From assembly GCA_023400055.1 (NCBI GenBank), contig JAEXFN010000052.1:1-64000 (forward strand): a DNA stretch of 64,000 bases, given 5' to 3'. Shown in pieces: positions 7,741 through 18,857 of this stretch; position 1 is the first letter of the stretch, and each line of letters starts with the position of its first letter. The notes under the pieces were generated by a model. The model was not told the DNA's origin. It saw only the letters and a list, made by a program, of their open reading frames with translations, and searched no databases. The DNA comes from Bacillota bacterium. Its GTDB lineage: Bacteria > Bacillota > UBA4882 > UBA8346. Made by a program: the position numbers and the translations under genes.

Positions 7741-8658
7741 TTGTCGACAGATTATACGGCGGATATTGCCGCCATCGAGCGCCTGCGCCGAGAACGCGAC
7801 GCCCTGATCCTGGCCCACAATTATCAGAATGACGAGATTCAGGACTTAGCCGATATTGTCGGCGATTCACTGGCGCTGAGCCAGGCTGCCGCAGCCACTG
7901 ACGCTGCGGTCATCGTTTTTTGCGGCGTCCATTTCATGGCAGAGAGCGCAGCGATCCTCTCGCCCGATAAGACCGTGCTGCTCCCGGCGGAGACCGCCGG
8001 CTGCCCCATGGCCGAGATGGCCGCGGCCGACGAAGTCTCGCGCTGGCGGGCCCAATACCCCCAGGCGGCGGTGGTCGCCTACGTCAATTCCTCGGCCGCG
8101 GTCAAGGCGGTCAGCGATTACTGCTGCACCTCCGCCAATGCCGTCCGGCTGGTGCGCCAAATCCCGGAGCGAGAGCTAATCTTCCTGCCCGACCAGAACT
8201 TGGGCCGCTTCGTAGCGGAACAGGTCCCGGAGAAGACCATTCACCTGTGGCCGGGTTATTGCGTCACCCACCACCGGGTCAGCCCCGCCGATCTGCGGCA
8301 AGCCAAAGCGCTGCACCCCGAAGCCATGGTCCTGGTACATCCCGAATGCCGTTCCGAAGTGACCGAATTGGCCGATTATGTGGGCAGCACTTCGCAGATT
8401 ATCGCTTTTGTCAAGCAATCGGCGGCGGAGAAGTTCATCATCGGCACCGAGATGGGGATCATCCACAGCCTGCGCAAGGATAACCCCAAAAAAACCTTTT
8501 ATCTGCTCAGCCAGGGCCTCGTCTGCCCGAATATGAAACAGACCACCGTGGCCAAGGTCCGGCGGGCGCTTGCGGCCATGAGTCCGGTGATTACCGTCGA
8601 TCCGGCCATCCGCGCTAAGGCCCGGCGCGCGCTGGACCGGATGCTGGCCTACGTTTGA
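7741..8658 (+). CDS. nadA: Quinolinate synthase NadA
   Basis: A 305-residue [4Fe-4S] enzyme that condenses iminoaspartate with dihydroxyacetone phosphate to quinolinate. It has the signatures LAHNYQNDEIQDLADIVGDS, FCGVHFMAES with the first cluster Cys, a central Cys region, and VCPNMKQTT with the last Cys. Start codon is not an ATG: TTG at 7732 is 1 nt from GGAG, so the in-frame TTG at 7741 (10-nt spacing) is chosen. First gene of nadA-nadB-nadC. Confidence 0.96.
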   Translation: MSTDYTADIAAIERLRRERDALILAHNYQNDEIQDLADIVGDSLALSQAAAATDAAVIVFCGVHFMAESAAILSPDKTVLLPAETAGCPMAEMAAADEVSRWRAQYPQAAVVAYVNSSAAVKAVSDYCCTSANAVRLVRQIPERELIFLPDQNLGRFVAEQVPEKTIHLWPGYCVTHHRVSPADLRQAKALHPEAMVLVHPECRSEVTELADYVGSTSQIIAFVKQSAAEKFIIGTEMGIIHSLRKDNPKKTFYLLSQGLVCPNMKQTTVAKVRRALAAMSPVITVDPAIRAKARRALDRMLAYV

Positions 8659-8673
8659 TTGTGAGGGATTCAT

Positions 8674-10262
<1,589 letters not shown>

Positions 10263-10266
<4 letters not shown>

Positions 10267-11102
10267 ACCGACTTTTGGTGGAAAAAATCGTCCGCGCGGC
10301 GTTGGAGGAGGACCTCGGCTGGGGGGATATCACCTCGGAGGCCATTTTCACGCCGGATAACGATAAAGTTCTGGAGGCGCCGTTCATCGCCAAGGCCGGC
10401 GGGGTCATCGCCGGATTTCCCGTCGCCAGCCTGGTCTTCGAACTGGTCGACCCGCGCATCCAAACGCTTCAGCTCCTTCCCGAGGGCGGGGAGGTCGAGC
10501 CCGGCACGGTCATCGCCAGGGCGACCGGCCCGGTGCGTTCCATCCTGACCGGCGAACGGGTGGCCCTCAACTTCCTGCAACGCTTATCGGGCATCGCCAC
10601 CAAGACCCACCGCCTGGCGGCGCTGATCGCCGATCTGCCGGTGCGGCTGGTCGATACCCGCAAGACCACACCGGGCCTGCGCCTGCTCGAAAAATACGCG
10701 GTCCGCCAGGGCGGCGGCGCCAATCACCGCTTTAACCTGGCCGACGCGGTGCTGATCAAGGACAATCACATCGCCGCCTGCGGTTCGATCAGCGAAGCGG
10801 TGCGCCGGGTGCGCGGCCGGATTCCCCACACCATGACCGTTGAGGTGGAGGCCGAAACCGAAGCCCAGGTCCGCGAGGCTCTGGCCGCCGGCGCCGACAG
10901 TATCCTGCTCGACAATATGACTCCCGCTCAGATGGCGGCGATGGTGCGACTGATCGATCACCGCGCCGTGGTCGAAGCTTCCGGCAACATCGACGAACGC
11001 AACATCCGCGAGGTGGCCGCCACCGGCGTCGACATCATCTCCAGCGGCGCCCTGACCCATTCGGTGGCCGCGCTGGATATCAGCCTGAAGATTCCGTTCT
11101 AA
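10263..11102 (+). CDS. nadC: Nicotinate-nucleotide pyrophosphorylase (quinolinate phosphoribosyltransferase) NadC
   Basis: A 279-residue enzyme that converts quinolinate and PRPP to nicotinate mononucleotide with loss of CO2. Signatures: EDLGWGDITSEAIF, FLQRLSGIAT, DTRKTTPGLR, RQGGGANHRFNL, IKDNHI and the EVEAETEAQ/LLDNM phosphate-binding region. Start overlaps nadB by 4 bp (ATGA), implying coupled translation. Last gene of the nad operon. Confidence 0.97.
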
Positions 11103-11183
11103 ACCAACCGCACCGTATCCTGCGGCTCCGTTCCGTGAATGCGGCCAGCCCTTCTTCTCAACTCCCGGGAAGGACTGGCAAAC

Positions 11184-11351
11184 CATTTTCCGGGACCGCC
11201 GCAGCGGATTCCGGTTCCGTTGAAGCGAATTCCACTTCCGCCGAACCGGATTCCGGTTCCGCCGGAGCCCATTCCGATCCTTCCAAAGCGTTTCTCGGTC
11301 CCTCCCAATCCAATTCCGGTCCTTCTTAATCCAATTCCGGGACGGTTTAAG
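11184..11351. repeat. 21-bp-period degenerate tandem array, locus 1
   Basis: Eight consecutive 21-bp units (boundaries 11184, 11205, 11226, 11247, 11268, 11289, 11310, 11331), most resembling C-G/A-A-TTCCGGTTCCG followed by a variable end. Because 21 is a multiple of 3, all frames stay open and give low-complexity seven-residue periodic peptides, which are probably not real proteins. It fills the convergent space between nadC and ftsH, upstream of the shared terminator. Confidence 0.8.
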
Positions 11352-11426
11352 CTCGCGGCGGCCAAGGACGGACATCAGCCGCAAAGAGCCGAAGGTTAGT
11401 CTTCGTCCACCTTCCCAACCAGACCA

Positions 11427-11460
11427 AAAAGGCTGCGCCTCACACGGAGGGCAGCCTTTT
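11427..11460. terminator. Bidirectional terminator between nadC and ftsH
   Basis: AAAAGGCTGC (11427-11436) pairs with GCAGCCTTTT (11451-11460). The A/T flanks give a T-tract on either strand, suiting both the nad operon and ftsH. Confidence 0.88.
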
Positions 11461-11498
11461 GATTTTATATGATTCTTTCCTTAATGAAAGCCTTCAGT

Positions 11499-13364
11499 TC
11501 AGGCTTCCGTAGGAGTCAGACCCGCCGGCGGATTCTCGGCGGCCGGCTCTTCCGGCTTGGGACCGTCCCCGATCACCGCCAGGAATTCCGCGCCCTCGAT
11601 GGTCTCTTTCTCGATCAACGCCTGGGCGATCCGATCCAGCGCGGCACGATGTTCCTGGATGATGACCGTGGCCCGTTGGAACGATTCGTCCATGATCTTT
11701 TTGATTTCGCGGTCGATGGCGGCGGCGATCTCCTCGCTGTAATTCTTGTCGCGGGAGATGTCCCGGCCCAGGAAGACCGTTTCTTCATGGCCGTGGCCGA
11801 AAGTCATATAACCCAGTTCATCGCTCATGCCGTATTCGGTGATCATCTTGCGCACGATCTTGGTGGAGCGCTCCAGGTCGCTGCGGGCGCCGGTGCTGAT
11901 CTCGCCCAGCGCGATGACTTCGGCGGCCCGGCCGCCCAGGGCGAAGACCACGTTCTCCAGCAATTCGGTGCGGGTGTTATAATGTTTATCCTCCATCGGC
12001 AGCGCCAGCGTGTAACCGCCCGCCTGGCCGCGCGGAATGATCGAAACCTTGTGAATCGGATCGACCGTCGGCAGGTAGTGCCCGACCAAGGCGTGGCCCG
12101 CTTCGTGGAACGCGGTCAAATCCTTCTCCTTGGCGTTCATGACCCGGCTCTTCTTCTCCGGGCCGGCGATGACCCGCTCGATGGCGTCCTCGCAATCGTC
12201 CATATAGATCTTCTTCTTGCCCCGCCGCGCGGCCAGCAGCGCCGCCTCGTTGAGCACGTTGGCCAGATCGGCGCCGGTGAACATCGGCGTCTGGCGGGCC
12301 AGCACCCCCAGGTCGACCTCGGGCGCCAAGGGCTTGCCGCGGGCGTGGACCTTCAAGATGTCTTCGCGGCCCTTGATGTCCGGGATATCCAGCGTCACCT
12401 GGCGGTCGAAACGGCCGGGCCGCAGCAACGCCGGGTCCAGCACGTCGGGACGGTTGGTGGCGGCCAGCATAATGATGCCCGAATTGGGCTCGAACCCGTC
12501 CATCTCCACCAGGAGCTGGTTCAAGGTCTGCTCCCGCTCGTCGTGGCCGCCGCCCAGTCCGGCGCCGCGCTGGCGGCCGACGGCGTCGATCTCATCCACG
12601 AAAATAATGCAAGGAGCGTTCTTCTTGGCCTGGTCGAACAGATCGCGCACCCGGGAAGCGCCGACGCCCACGAACATCTCCACGAAGTCGGAACCGCTGA
12701 TGCTGAAGAACGGCACGCCGGCTTCGCCCGCCACCGCCTTGGCCAGCAAGGTCTTGCCGGTGCCGGGGTGGCCGATCAGCAACACGCCCTTGGGGATCTT
12801 GGCCCCCAATTCGGTGAAGCGCCGCGGTTGTTTCAAAAATTCGACAATTTCCACCAGTTCCTCTTTGGCCTCATCCTCGCCGGCCACATCGTCGAAGGTG
12901 GTCTTGTTCTTCTCCTCCATGTGCAGGCGCGCCCGGCTCTTGCCGAACGACAACGCCTTGTTGCCGGTGTTCTGCATCTGATTCAGCAGGAAGAACCAGA
13001 AGATGATGAAGATGACGATCATCCCCAGATTGGGCAGGATAAAGGCCCACCACCCGTTACTGGGATTGGAGAAGCCGATCTTCACCCCTTTGCTGCGCAA
13101 GAGATCGTAGTACAATTCAGGATGGTTGACCGGTCCCTCTACGTGGTACCTGGTTTTCGAAAAGTCCTTTTGCTCACCGTCGATGGTTCCGTCGTTATTA
13201 TTAATCTTCGCGTCGATTATTTTACCGGCTTCCACCCGCTTAATGAACTGATCAAAGTTGAGGTTGTCAACCGGATTGTCGATCTTCATGAAACGGGCTA
13301 CGAATACGAGCACGAGAATAGCGACTAAAAAATAGAGCAATATTTCCCGAGCAATTTTCAGCAA
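11499..13364 (-). CDS. ftsH: ATP-dependent zinc metalloprotease FtsH
   Basis: A 621-residue membrane-bound AAA+ protease. Two transmembrane segments (about residues 8-25 and 105-128) flank an external domain; the AAA module has Walker A, Walker B (IIFVDEID) and the second region of homology (NRPDVLDPALLRPGRFDR); the M41 domain has the zinc motif HEAGH at about 420-424. Walker A reads GHPGTGKT where the family nearly always has GPPGTGKT, a one-base change. The TTG at 13364 is used because a GGGAGG sits 7 nt upstream; the frame's TTG at 13385 precedes that site. Lies 76 bp after tilS on the same strand, a common pairing, but without hpt. Confidence 0.96.
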   Translation of the reverse strand: MLKIAREILLYFLVAILVLVFVARFMKIDNPVDNLNFDQFIKRVEAGKIIDAKINNNDGTIDGEQKDFSKTRYHVEGPVNHPELYYDLLRSKGVKIGFSNPSNGWWAFILPNLGMIVIFIIFWFFLLNQMQNTGNKALSFGKSRARLHMEEKNKTTFDDVAGEDEAKEELVEIVEFLKQPRRFTELGAKIPKGVLLIGHPGTGKTLLAKAVAGEAGVPFFSISGSDFVEMFVGVGASRVRDLFDQAKKNAPCIIFVDEIDAVGRQRGAGLGGGHDEREQTLNQLLVEMDGFEPNSGIIMLAATNRPDVLDPALLRPGRFDRQVTLDIPDIKGREDILKVHARGKPLAPEVDLGVLARQTPMFTGADLANVLNEAALLAARRGKKKIYMDDCEDAIERVIAGPEKKSRVMNAKEKDLTAFHEAGHALVGHYLPTVDPIHKVSIIPRGQAGGYTLALPMEDKHYNTRTELLENVVFALGGRAAEVIALGEISTGARSDLERSTKIVRKMITEYGMSDELGYMTFGHGHEETVFLGRDISRDKNYSEEIAAAIDREIKKIMDESFQRATVIIQEHRAALDRIAQALIEKETIEGAEFLAVIGDGPKPEEPAAENPPAGLTPTEA

Positions 13365-13440
13365 TGATAAACCTCCCTCCGGCAAAACGAGCCAAATTTG
13401 CCATGTTAAATATTATATCATAGGAAAAAAGTGATTACAA

Positions 13441-14841
13441 TCAACCCTTTGGTAAAGGTTTAATTGCGATATGCCAGGCCTCGGCCCGGCCGTCGCCGAC
13501 GCGAAACTCCTCTCCCGCCCGGTGGCCGACCACCCAGACGATTCGTCCGTCGGCCGCGACCAATAGCGGAATCCGCTTCCGTAACGACCGGGGGATCTTC
13601 TGATTGATGAAAAAATCATGCAGCTTTTGAGTCCCCGGCCCGCCAAAGGGCCGGAAGGCGTCGCCCGGCCGCCAGAACCGCAGCGCCAGCGGCAGGCGGA
13701 GCTTGGCCGGATCGACATAGATCTCTTCCTTGCCGATGGCCGCCTGGGCCGGAAATTGCGCCGGTTCGATCACCAGTTCCCCGTCGGAGCCGGGCAACGG
13801 AGTCCGGCCCGGCGCCTGGACCGGAAAGACGCGCCGGTCGTAGGCGAAAGGGCCGTCCTCGGCCCGGGCCCGGCTCAAAAATAAGGTCCCGTTTTGCCGG
13901 TAGACCGAGACTCCTTTTATTAGGTCATACTTTTTGAATTCCGGCCCGGCGCGACCGATCCGTTCCCGCAACCGCAGCAGCGGGGCAGACTCGATCGGCC
14001 GTTCCGGGCTGATCTCCGATACCATGCGTTTCAGAAAATAGTATTGCAGATAGGGCTGAAGCTCCGAGAAAGAAGCCAGGCTGATTCCCAGCCGTCCTTC
14101 CTCCCGGACGGTCAGGCGCGGCATCAACCGCTCCACCTCGGACTCCATAAACAAGCGGTGCTCGGCCGCCAAATCCGCCAACCGGACCACCGCTTCCTTG
14201 AATCGGGGGTTATATTCCTTTTCGAGCTGCGGCACCAGTTCCAGACGAATCCGGTTGCGGCGGTAAACCGTCTTCCGGTTGGAGGAATCCTCGACCCATT
14301 CCAGCTGATTGGCCCGGGCATACTCCAGAATCTGGCGGCGGTAGACGCCCAGCAGCGGACGGATGAAGATTCCGTCGCGGCGGACGGGGATCCCCGCCAG
14401 GCCGTCCAGGCCGGTGCCCCGCAAGAACCGATAAATCACGGTTTCGACCTGATCGTCCCGGTGATGGGCCAGCGCCACCTTGGCGGCGCCGATCTCCGCC
14501 CGGAACTCCCGGAAGATCCGGTAGCGTTCCTCCCTGGCGAAAAGCTGCAGGGATTGCGGTTTGGCGCGCAAGCTGCCCGGCACATCGATCACGAATTCTT
14601 TGGTGTGAACCCCGAAGCGGGTCCCGACTTCCCGGAGCAGTTCCTCCTCCAGCCGGTTTTCCGCCGGCCGCAACGAATGATTGATGTAGACCGCCCATAA
14701 CTCCAGCCGCAAATCCGCCAGGGAATGCAGCGCGTGAAGCAGGCTGAGCGAATCCACGCCGCCCGAGAAACCGACGATGATCCGTTCGCCGGGCTCAATC
14801 AGCCGGTAATCGGCGATGGTCCGCTTTAACTGCTCCAGCAT
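13441..14841 (-). CDS. tilS: tRNA(Ile)-lysidine synthase TilS
   Basis: A 466-residue enzyme that attaches lysine to C34 of the AUA-decoding tRNA-Ile. N-terminal PP-loop ATPase domain with SGGVDS (about residues 26-31), AHHRDDQVET, and a C-terminal TilS substrate-binding domain (about 380-460, LRFWRPGDAF, GTQKLHDFFIN). Length matches the two-domain form of Bacillota. Upstream of ftsH, probably co-transcribed. Confidence 0.96.
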   Translation of the reverse strand: MLEQLKRTIADYRLIEPGERIIVGFSGGVDSLSLLHALHSLADLRLELWAVYINHSLRPAENRLEEELLREVGTRFGVHTKEFVIDVPGSLRAKPQSLQLFAREERYRIFREFRAEIGAAKVALAHHRDDQVETVIYRFLRGTGLDGLAGIPVRRDGIFIRPLLGVYRRQILEYARANQLEWVEDSSNRKTVYRRNRIRLELVPQLEKEYNPRFKEAVVRLADLAAEHRLFMESEVERLMPRLTVREEGRLGISLASFSELQPYLQYYFLKRMVSEISPERPIESAPLLRLRERIGRAGPEFKKYDLIKGVSVYRQNGTLFLSRARAEDGPFAYDRRVFPVQAPGRTPLPGSDGELVIEPAQFPAQAAIGKEEIYVDPAKLRLPLALRFWRPGDAFRPFGGPGTQKLHDFFINQKIPRSLRKRIPLLVAADGRIVWVVGHRAGEEFRVGDGRAEAWHIAIKPLPKG

Positions 14842-15120
14842 TCATTTCACCTCGGGAAAGGGCTGTTCCGTACGCCATTTTTGCCGCCGGAACCTGGTCC
14901 TGCTGTTTTCAACTTATATAACGGCCATAACGGCGAGCGGTTTGTAAAATCATTATGAAACTGTCGAACTATATATTTACTCCAAAAAGGCTCCAATTCC
15001 TGTCAAATGCCAAAATTTTAAAAATTTTTGCGTTCGGCGCTGCGTCGATGCCCGATCCGGAGCCGGGGCGGGGTTTCTTTCTTTCAAACGCCGGACTCAT
15101 CGTTATAGTTCCCCGCTGTC
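14842..15120. other. Intergenic stretch between tilS and spoIIE terminator
   Basis: No RNA gene or credible reading frame recognised. Part is A+T-rich (about 14915-15035) and should hold the minus-strand promoter of tilS-ftsH, but no -35/-10 pair is convincing. Confidence 0.5.
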
Positions 15121-15153
15121 AAAAAATAATATCCGGCTGAATCAGCCGGATAT
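15121..15153 (-). terminator. Intrinsic terminator of spoIIE
   Basis: Ten-bp stem ATATCCGGCT (15129-15138) / AGCCGGATAT (15144-15153) with a 5-nt loop; on the minus strand TTATTTTTT follows. About 40 bp after the spoIIE stop. Confidence 0.88.
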
Positions 15154-15193
15154 CTCGCACGTTTAAAAAAATGAGTGCCAAGACGAAGCGCGG

Positions 15194-17641
15194 TTATTTG
15201 GTGTCATTCTCGGTAAACTGCAATACCACCACGGTCATATCATCTCTCAGGGTGCCGTCCAGATTAATCTTGGCCAGGCTAAGCAGATATTCGCCGAGCG
15301 CTTCCGGGCCGACCACTTCCACCTGGCGCAGGGCCCGCACCACCCAATCCTCCTTGCCGGCCTGGTTGGCCTTGCTGTCGATAATGCCGTCGGTCGCCAG
15401 CACGATCAGATCGCCCGGCTGCAGATGAAATTCGGTCCGCTCGACGTCCACCGTGTTCAGGATCCCTGCCGGCAAGGACGTGGATTGAATGCTGATCACC
15501 TCGCGGCCGCGTTTGATGTAGCTGGTGGCCGCGCCGATTTTGATGAATTCGGCCCGGCCGGCGAAGAGATCCACTAACACCAGATCGACGGTAGCGAACG
15601 ATTCCTCCGGAGAGCGCAACAGTAAGACCGAATTGACCATCTTGACTGCAAAATCACTATCGATCCCCGATTCCAGCAGTTTTTCGAGGATCGCCACCGT
15701 GGTCTGGCTTTCCTGGGAGGCCTTCTCGCCCGAACCCATGCCATCGCTGAGAATCGCGGCGAAATGCCCGTCTTTCAACTCCTGCAACGAATGGGTATCC
15801 CCCGAAGGTTGGCTGCTGGATTTGGACAACTTGCTGACATTGGTCTTCACCGCGTATTTCCGGACCGGGCTCAAGCTATAGGAGCATTGGCCGTTCTCCA
15901 GATCGCATTTCCGTTCCCAGACCCGGTAATCGGTGCCCAACAATTTGCTGATCATCGGCGCGGTCAGGCAGCGGCACTCCTGTTTGCGGTCGCAGCCGCG
16001 CTGGCGGATCTTGATCTCCAGGCGCTCCCCGCCCAAGGAAACCACCGCGATATCCTTAATGCTGACGCCGATGCGGTTAAAAGCTAATTTCAAATGTTCC
16101 TCCACCTCGGACCGGAACGACGTATCGGTGGAGATCTCCTTGGCCAGATTGCAAATGATATCGGCCATTCCCTGCAGCTGGTTGGCAAGAAAATATTTGC
16201 CTTCTTCCAGTTTCTTCTGCCACTGATAGTCGGTCTGGCATCGTTCAAACAGGTGATTGATGGTGGTCAGCAACTTAAACTGTTGGAAACAGCTCTTGGC
16301 CAATTTCCCCTTTAAATGCCCGGTGTTGACCTCGCCGTACAACTCGGCCAATGCCAGCAGGTCAAAGATCTCCCGGTAGGTCGAGTAGAAGTTCTCCCGC
16401 CAGCACAGATCGTAGCCGGTGCAATGCTGGCAGTTCTTGGTGCAAACCTTATCCAACAGCGAATAGAGATCGGGTTTCTGATCGGTGGCCGCAGCCGCTT
16501 CACCGTTATTGAAGCTTTTGGCCAGTTCTTCGAAGATCGACGCCAGATCGTCCAGCCGGGACATGACCAGCTCGCGCAATTTCTGCCGCTCCTCCCGCGA
16601 ATAAGAAGCCGATTCCGGGTTGGGAAAATAGTTGGAGACCTGCGAGAGGTAGCGTCTGGGCAAACATAAGAATGCCGCCATCCCGATCCCCCAGGGCAGT
16701 ACGGTCTGGGGGCTCAGCGCTTGGAAGTTCAACTGCCCCAGGGCCAGGAAACAACCGCAGGCCGCGCCGACCGCCGTTCCCCAGCGTCCCAGATCTTTCA
16801 GTATCCCGCCCAACAGGCCGCTGATCCCATAAAGCGCCACCAAGGGGATCATTCCTCCGTTGGTCACGCCCTGTACCATCGCGATGGACAGCCCGATCAC
16901 TGCGCCGACTCCACCGCCGCCCAGGTAGGAAACGGTCATTAGCAAGACTATTGCCGCCAAATCCCGCAATTTTAAGGTAAAGAGCATCAAATCACCGCAA
17001 CCGCCCAACGTCAGCATGATCATAATCACAAAAGCGGTCAATGCCGACTTGGAATAGGTTTTGAGCGGATTCTCCATGAATTTTAAACCATAATTAAAAA
17101 TGAGTGCCAATAAATACGCCGCAATGAGTTCGAGGGCGGTCATCCCGTACCAATAAAGCGTCGGCTGGGCCAAGGTGGTGACGCCGATTCGGAGCACCGC
17201 CCAGATGGTCAAGAGGGTTAATGGATGAAGACTCGTCCGCTTTTTGAATAAAAAACCGCTGATGGCAAACCAGATGAGCAGAGCCGCGGTGATTAAAGAG
17301 GCTTTCAACGGCCCATAGACAGTGAATGTTCCGGCGACCACCCCCACCAGCGTCGTCCAGCTGACAAAGGTTTTTTGGCGGTTAGCGGCCAGCAGCAAAG
17401 CCGCCCCGGCGGGGTAAATCCCCCCTGGAACCGGAAACCGAACCAGGAAAAAAGCCAGCAACAAGTGACCGACCATCTGCAAGCTGTTCCCGATCCACGA
17501 ACGTGCCGTAGTGGACCAATCCCGATGGATAGCGCGACAGTCTACCAGGAGATTGCGGTTCGGGATTGGGTCTTTCTGATAATCCAAGGTCAATTCTCCG
17601 GCCAACAACCCCACCCCATTCTGATGCGTCCAGTGATTCAT
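15194..17641 (-). CDS. spoIIE: Stage II sporulation protein E, PP2C-type serine phosphatase
   Basis: An 815-residue membrane phosphatase that dephosphorylates SpoIIAA and so activates sigma-F in the forespore; in Bacillus it also acts at the polar septum with FtsZ. The N-terminal third has about ten hydrophobic segments (residues about 50-330), followed by a central cytoplasmic region and a C-terminal PP2C domain with the metal-binding DGMGSGEKAS, LVLVDLFAGRAEFIKIGAA, LATDGIID and DDMTVVVL. Length is close to the 827 residues of B. subtilis. ATG at 17641 chosen over the adjacent TTG at 17644; the ribosome binding site is weak. Its promoter shows Spo0A-dependent architecture. Strong evidence that the organism forms endospores. 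Confidence 0.97.
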   Translation of the reverse strand: MNHWTHQNGVGLLAGELTLDYQKDPIPNRNLLVDCRAIHRDWSTTARSWIGNSLQMVGHLLLAFFLVRFPVPGGIYPAGAALLLAANRQKTFVSWTTLVGVVAGTFTVYGPLKASLITAALLIWFAISGFLFKKRTSLHPLTLLTIWAVLRIGVTTLAQPTLYWYGMTALELIAAYLLALIFNYGLKFMENPLKTYSKSALTAFVIMIMLTLGGCGDLMLFTLKLRDLAAIVLLMTVSYLGGGGVGAVIGLSIAMVQGVTNGGMIPLVALYGISGLLGGILKDLGRWGTAVGAACGCFLALGQLNFQALSPQTVLPWGIGMAAFLCLPRRYLSQVSNYFPNPESASYSREERQKLRELVMSRLDDLASIFEELAKSFNNGEAAAATDQKPDLYSLLDKVCTKNCQHCTGYDLCWRENFYSTYREIFDLLALAELYGEVNTGHLKGKLAKSCFQQFKLLTTINHLFERCQTDYQWQKKLEEGKYFLANQLQGMADIICNLAKEISTDTSFRSEVEEHLKLAFNRIGVSIKDIAVVSLGGERLEIKIRQRGCDRKQECRCLTAPMISKLLGTDYRVWERKCDLENGQCSYSLSPVRKYAVKTNVSKLSKSSSQPSGDTHSLQELKDGHFAAILSDGMGSGEKASQESQTTVAILEKLLESGIDSDFAVKMVNSVLLLRSPEESFATVDLVLVDLFAGRAEFIKIGAATSYIKRGREVISIQSTSLPAGILNTVDVERTEFHLQPGDLIVLATDGIIDSKANQAGKEDWVVRALRQVEVVGPEALGEYLLSLAKINLDGTLRDDMTVVVLQFTENDTK

Positions 17642-17693
17642 CAAGGTCCAAAGAACTTTCTAAGATCACTGCAGCAAAATATCCTCGCAATTA

Positions 17694-17727
17694 AGTATAG
17701 CATTTACTTTGTGGTAATCATGTCGTT
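17694..17727 (-). promoter_or_regulatory. spoIIE promoter with 21-bp spacer and 0A-box-like sequence
   Basis: Minus-strand -10 TATACT (17699-17694) and -35-like ACGACA (17726-17721) are separated by exactly 21 bp. On the plus strand the -35 region reads TGTCGTT (17721-17727), close to the Spo0A box TGTCGAA. B. subtilis spoIIE likewise has a sigma-A promoter with 21-bp spacing activated by Spo0A~P. The match was found by eye. Confidence 0.65.
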
Positions 17728-17811
17728 TTTTCCATTAAACATCCAAAAACTTTCCTTAATTTGCCACTAAAAACCGGCACAAAAATGCTCCTGGAAGTGA
17801 GGAAACGTTCG

Positions 17812-18849
17812 TCAGGGGACGACCGGGGGCGGACGCTTCAAAAGGATGAGGATCAGCAAAATGAGGCAAAGCAAGCCATAAAGCGGATAAAATCGGGCAA
17901 TAAGGTTGACGAAACCGGCCCGGGCGATGGCGATGCCGACCGTGGTAGCGGCCAGCACCCAAAAACGGTAAGGCCAGCCCGTATGGACCGCCGCCCGTTG
18001 CGCGACCGCGAAAGTATTGGCGAGCAGCGTCGTCAGCATTTCCGCCCATAAAATCAGCGCGTAACCCCAATATGCCCAGGTGCCGACGGACTTGGCCAAA
18101 TCCACCATGGGCAAAGGGTTGTTTTTCAAGTGCGGCAGGTGGCAAAGGATCGACCAATGGATCAACCCGGCCATCAGGCCCAGGCCGATGCTTCCCAGCC
18201 AGCCACCGGCCCGCAGCATCTTGGGGAACGGGTAACGTTTCGCCAGGGATAACAGCACCGGAACGGCCAGGATCAGGTTATACGCCGAAAATTGCAACGC
18301 CGGCAGCAGCCATTGCAGACCGGGCGTCGGAGCGGGCGGAACGACACAGCGCGTCCTGATGGCAAAAAGCGCGACGGCCGTAGCTCCGCTGAACATCAAG
18401 GGGATAATGACCAGATTGGCCGCGATCAATCCGGGGAGCTCGTGAAACAGGACCAGGATCATCAGCAGCGCGGTGGCGACGATTCCCGTCCAATAGCCCA
18501 ATCCCAATTCCGCAAAGACAGTTCCTGAACCCGCGAACATTACCCCGATCAGGATCACGAAAAAAAGCAGCAGGATCAGATCGACAGCGCCCGTCAAGCG
18601 CTTTCCCAGGAGATAACGCAGGAAATCCTGATAGGACTGGGCCCGGATCACCCGGCCCATCTGGAAGACCCGGTCTCCGGCCATGCCGAGCAGCAATACG
18701 GTCAACGCCAGTCCCAGCGCACCGTTTAGTCCATGAGCGCTGAAGAACTGATAAATCTCCTGGCCGGAAGCGAAACCGGCCCCGACCACCGTTCCGATAA
18801 AAGTGGCCGCGATGGACGGAGCGATCCACGAAGCCCCCCGTAAGCGCAT
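17812..18849 (-). CDS. YkvI-family integral membrane protein
   Basis: A 345-residue protein with about ten hydrophobic helices and the family hallmark VGAGFASGQEIYQFF near the N-terminus. YkvI-type proteins resemble amino-acid/cation symporters of the APC superfamily, but their substrate is not established. The frame opens with TTG 18873 and GTG 18861 inside dacF; the ATG at 18849 has GGTGA 8 nt upstream and is chosen. It starts just 9 bp after the dacF coding sequence, so the two are probably co-transcribed. Ends with Lys-Arg-rich and Pro-rich tail. Confidence 0.85.
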   Translation of the reverse strand: MRLRGASWIAPSIAATFIGTVVGAGFASGQEIYQFFSAHGLNGALGLALTVLLLGMAGDRVFQMGRVIRAQSYQDFLRYLLGKRLTGAVDLILLLFFVILIGVMFAGSGTVFAELGLGYWTGIVATALLMILVLFHELPGLIAANLVIIPLMFSGATAVALFAIRTRCVVPPAPTPGLQWLLPALQFSAYNLILAVPVLLSLAKRYPFPKMLRAGGWLGSIGLGLMAGLIHWSILCHLPHLKNNPLPMVDLAKSVGTWAYWGYALILWAEMLTTLLANTFAVAQRAAVHTGWPYRFWVLAATTVGIAIARAGFVNLIARFYPLYGLLCLILLILILLKRPPPVVP

Positions 18850-18857
18850 TCCGCTAT

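Noticed and set aside
11184..11400. Small Pro/Ile- or Ser/Gly-rich proteins encoded by the 21-bp array
   Set aside because: All frames stay open because the period is a multiple of three; no ribosome binding site and no conserved start.
11469..13328. 619-codon open frame on the plus strand opposite ftsH
   Set aside because: It is exactly antisense to ftsH, a well-conserved gene; long antisense frames arise readily in high-G+C coding DNA. The translation has no family likeness.
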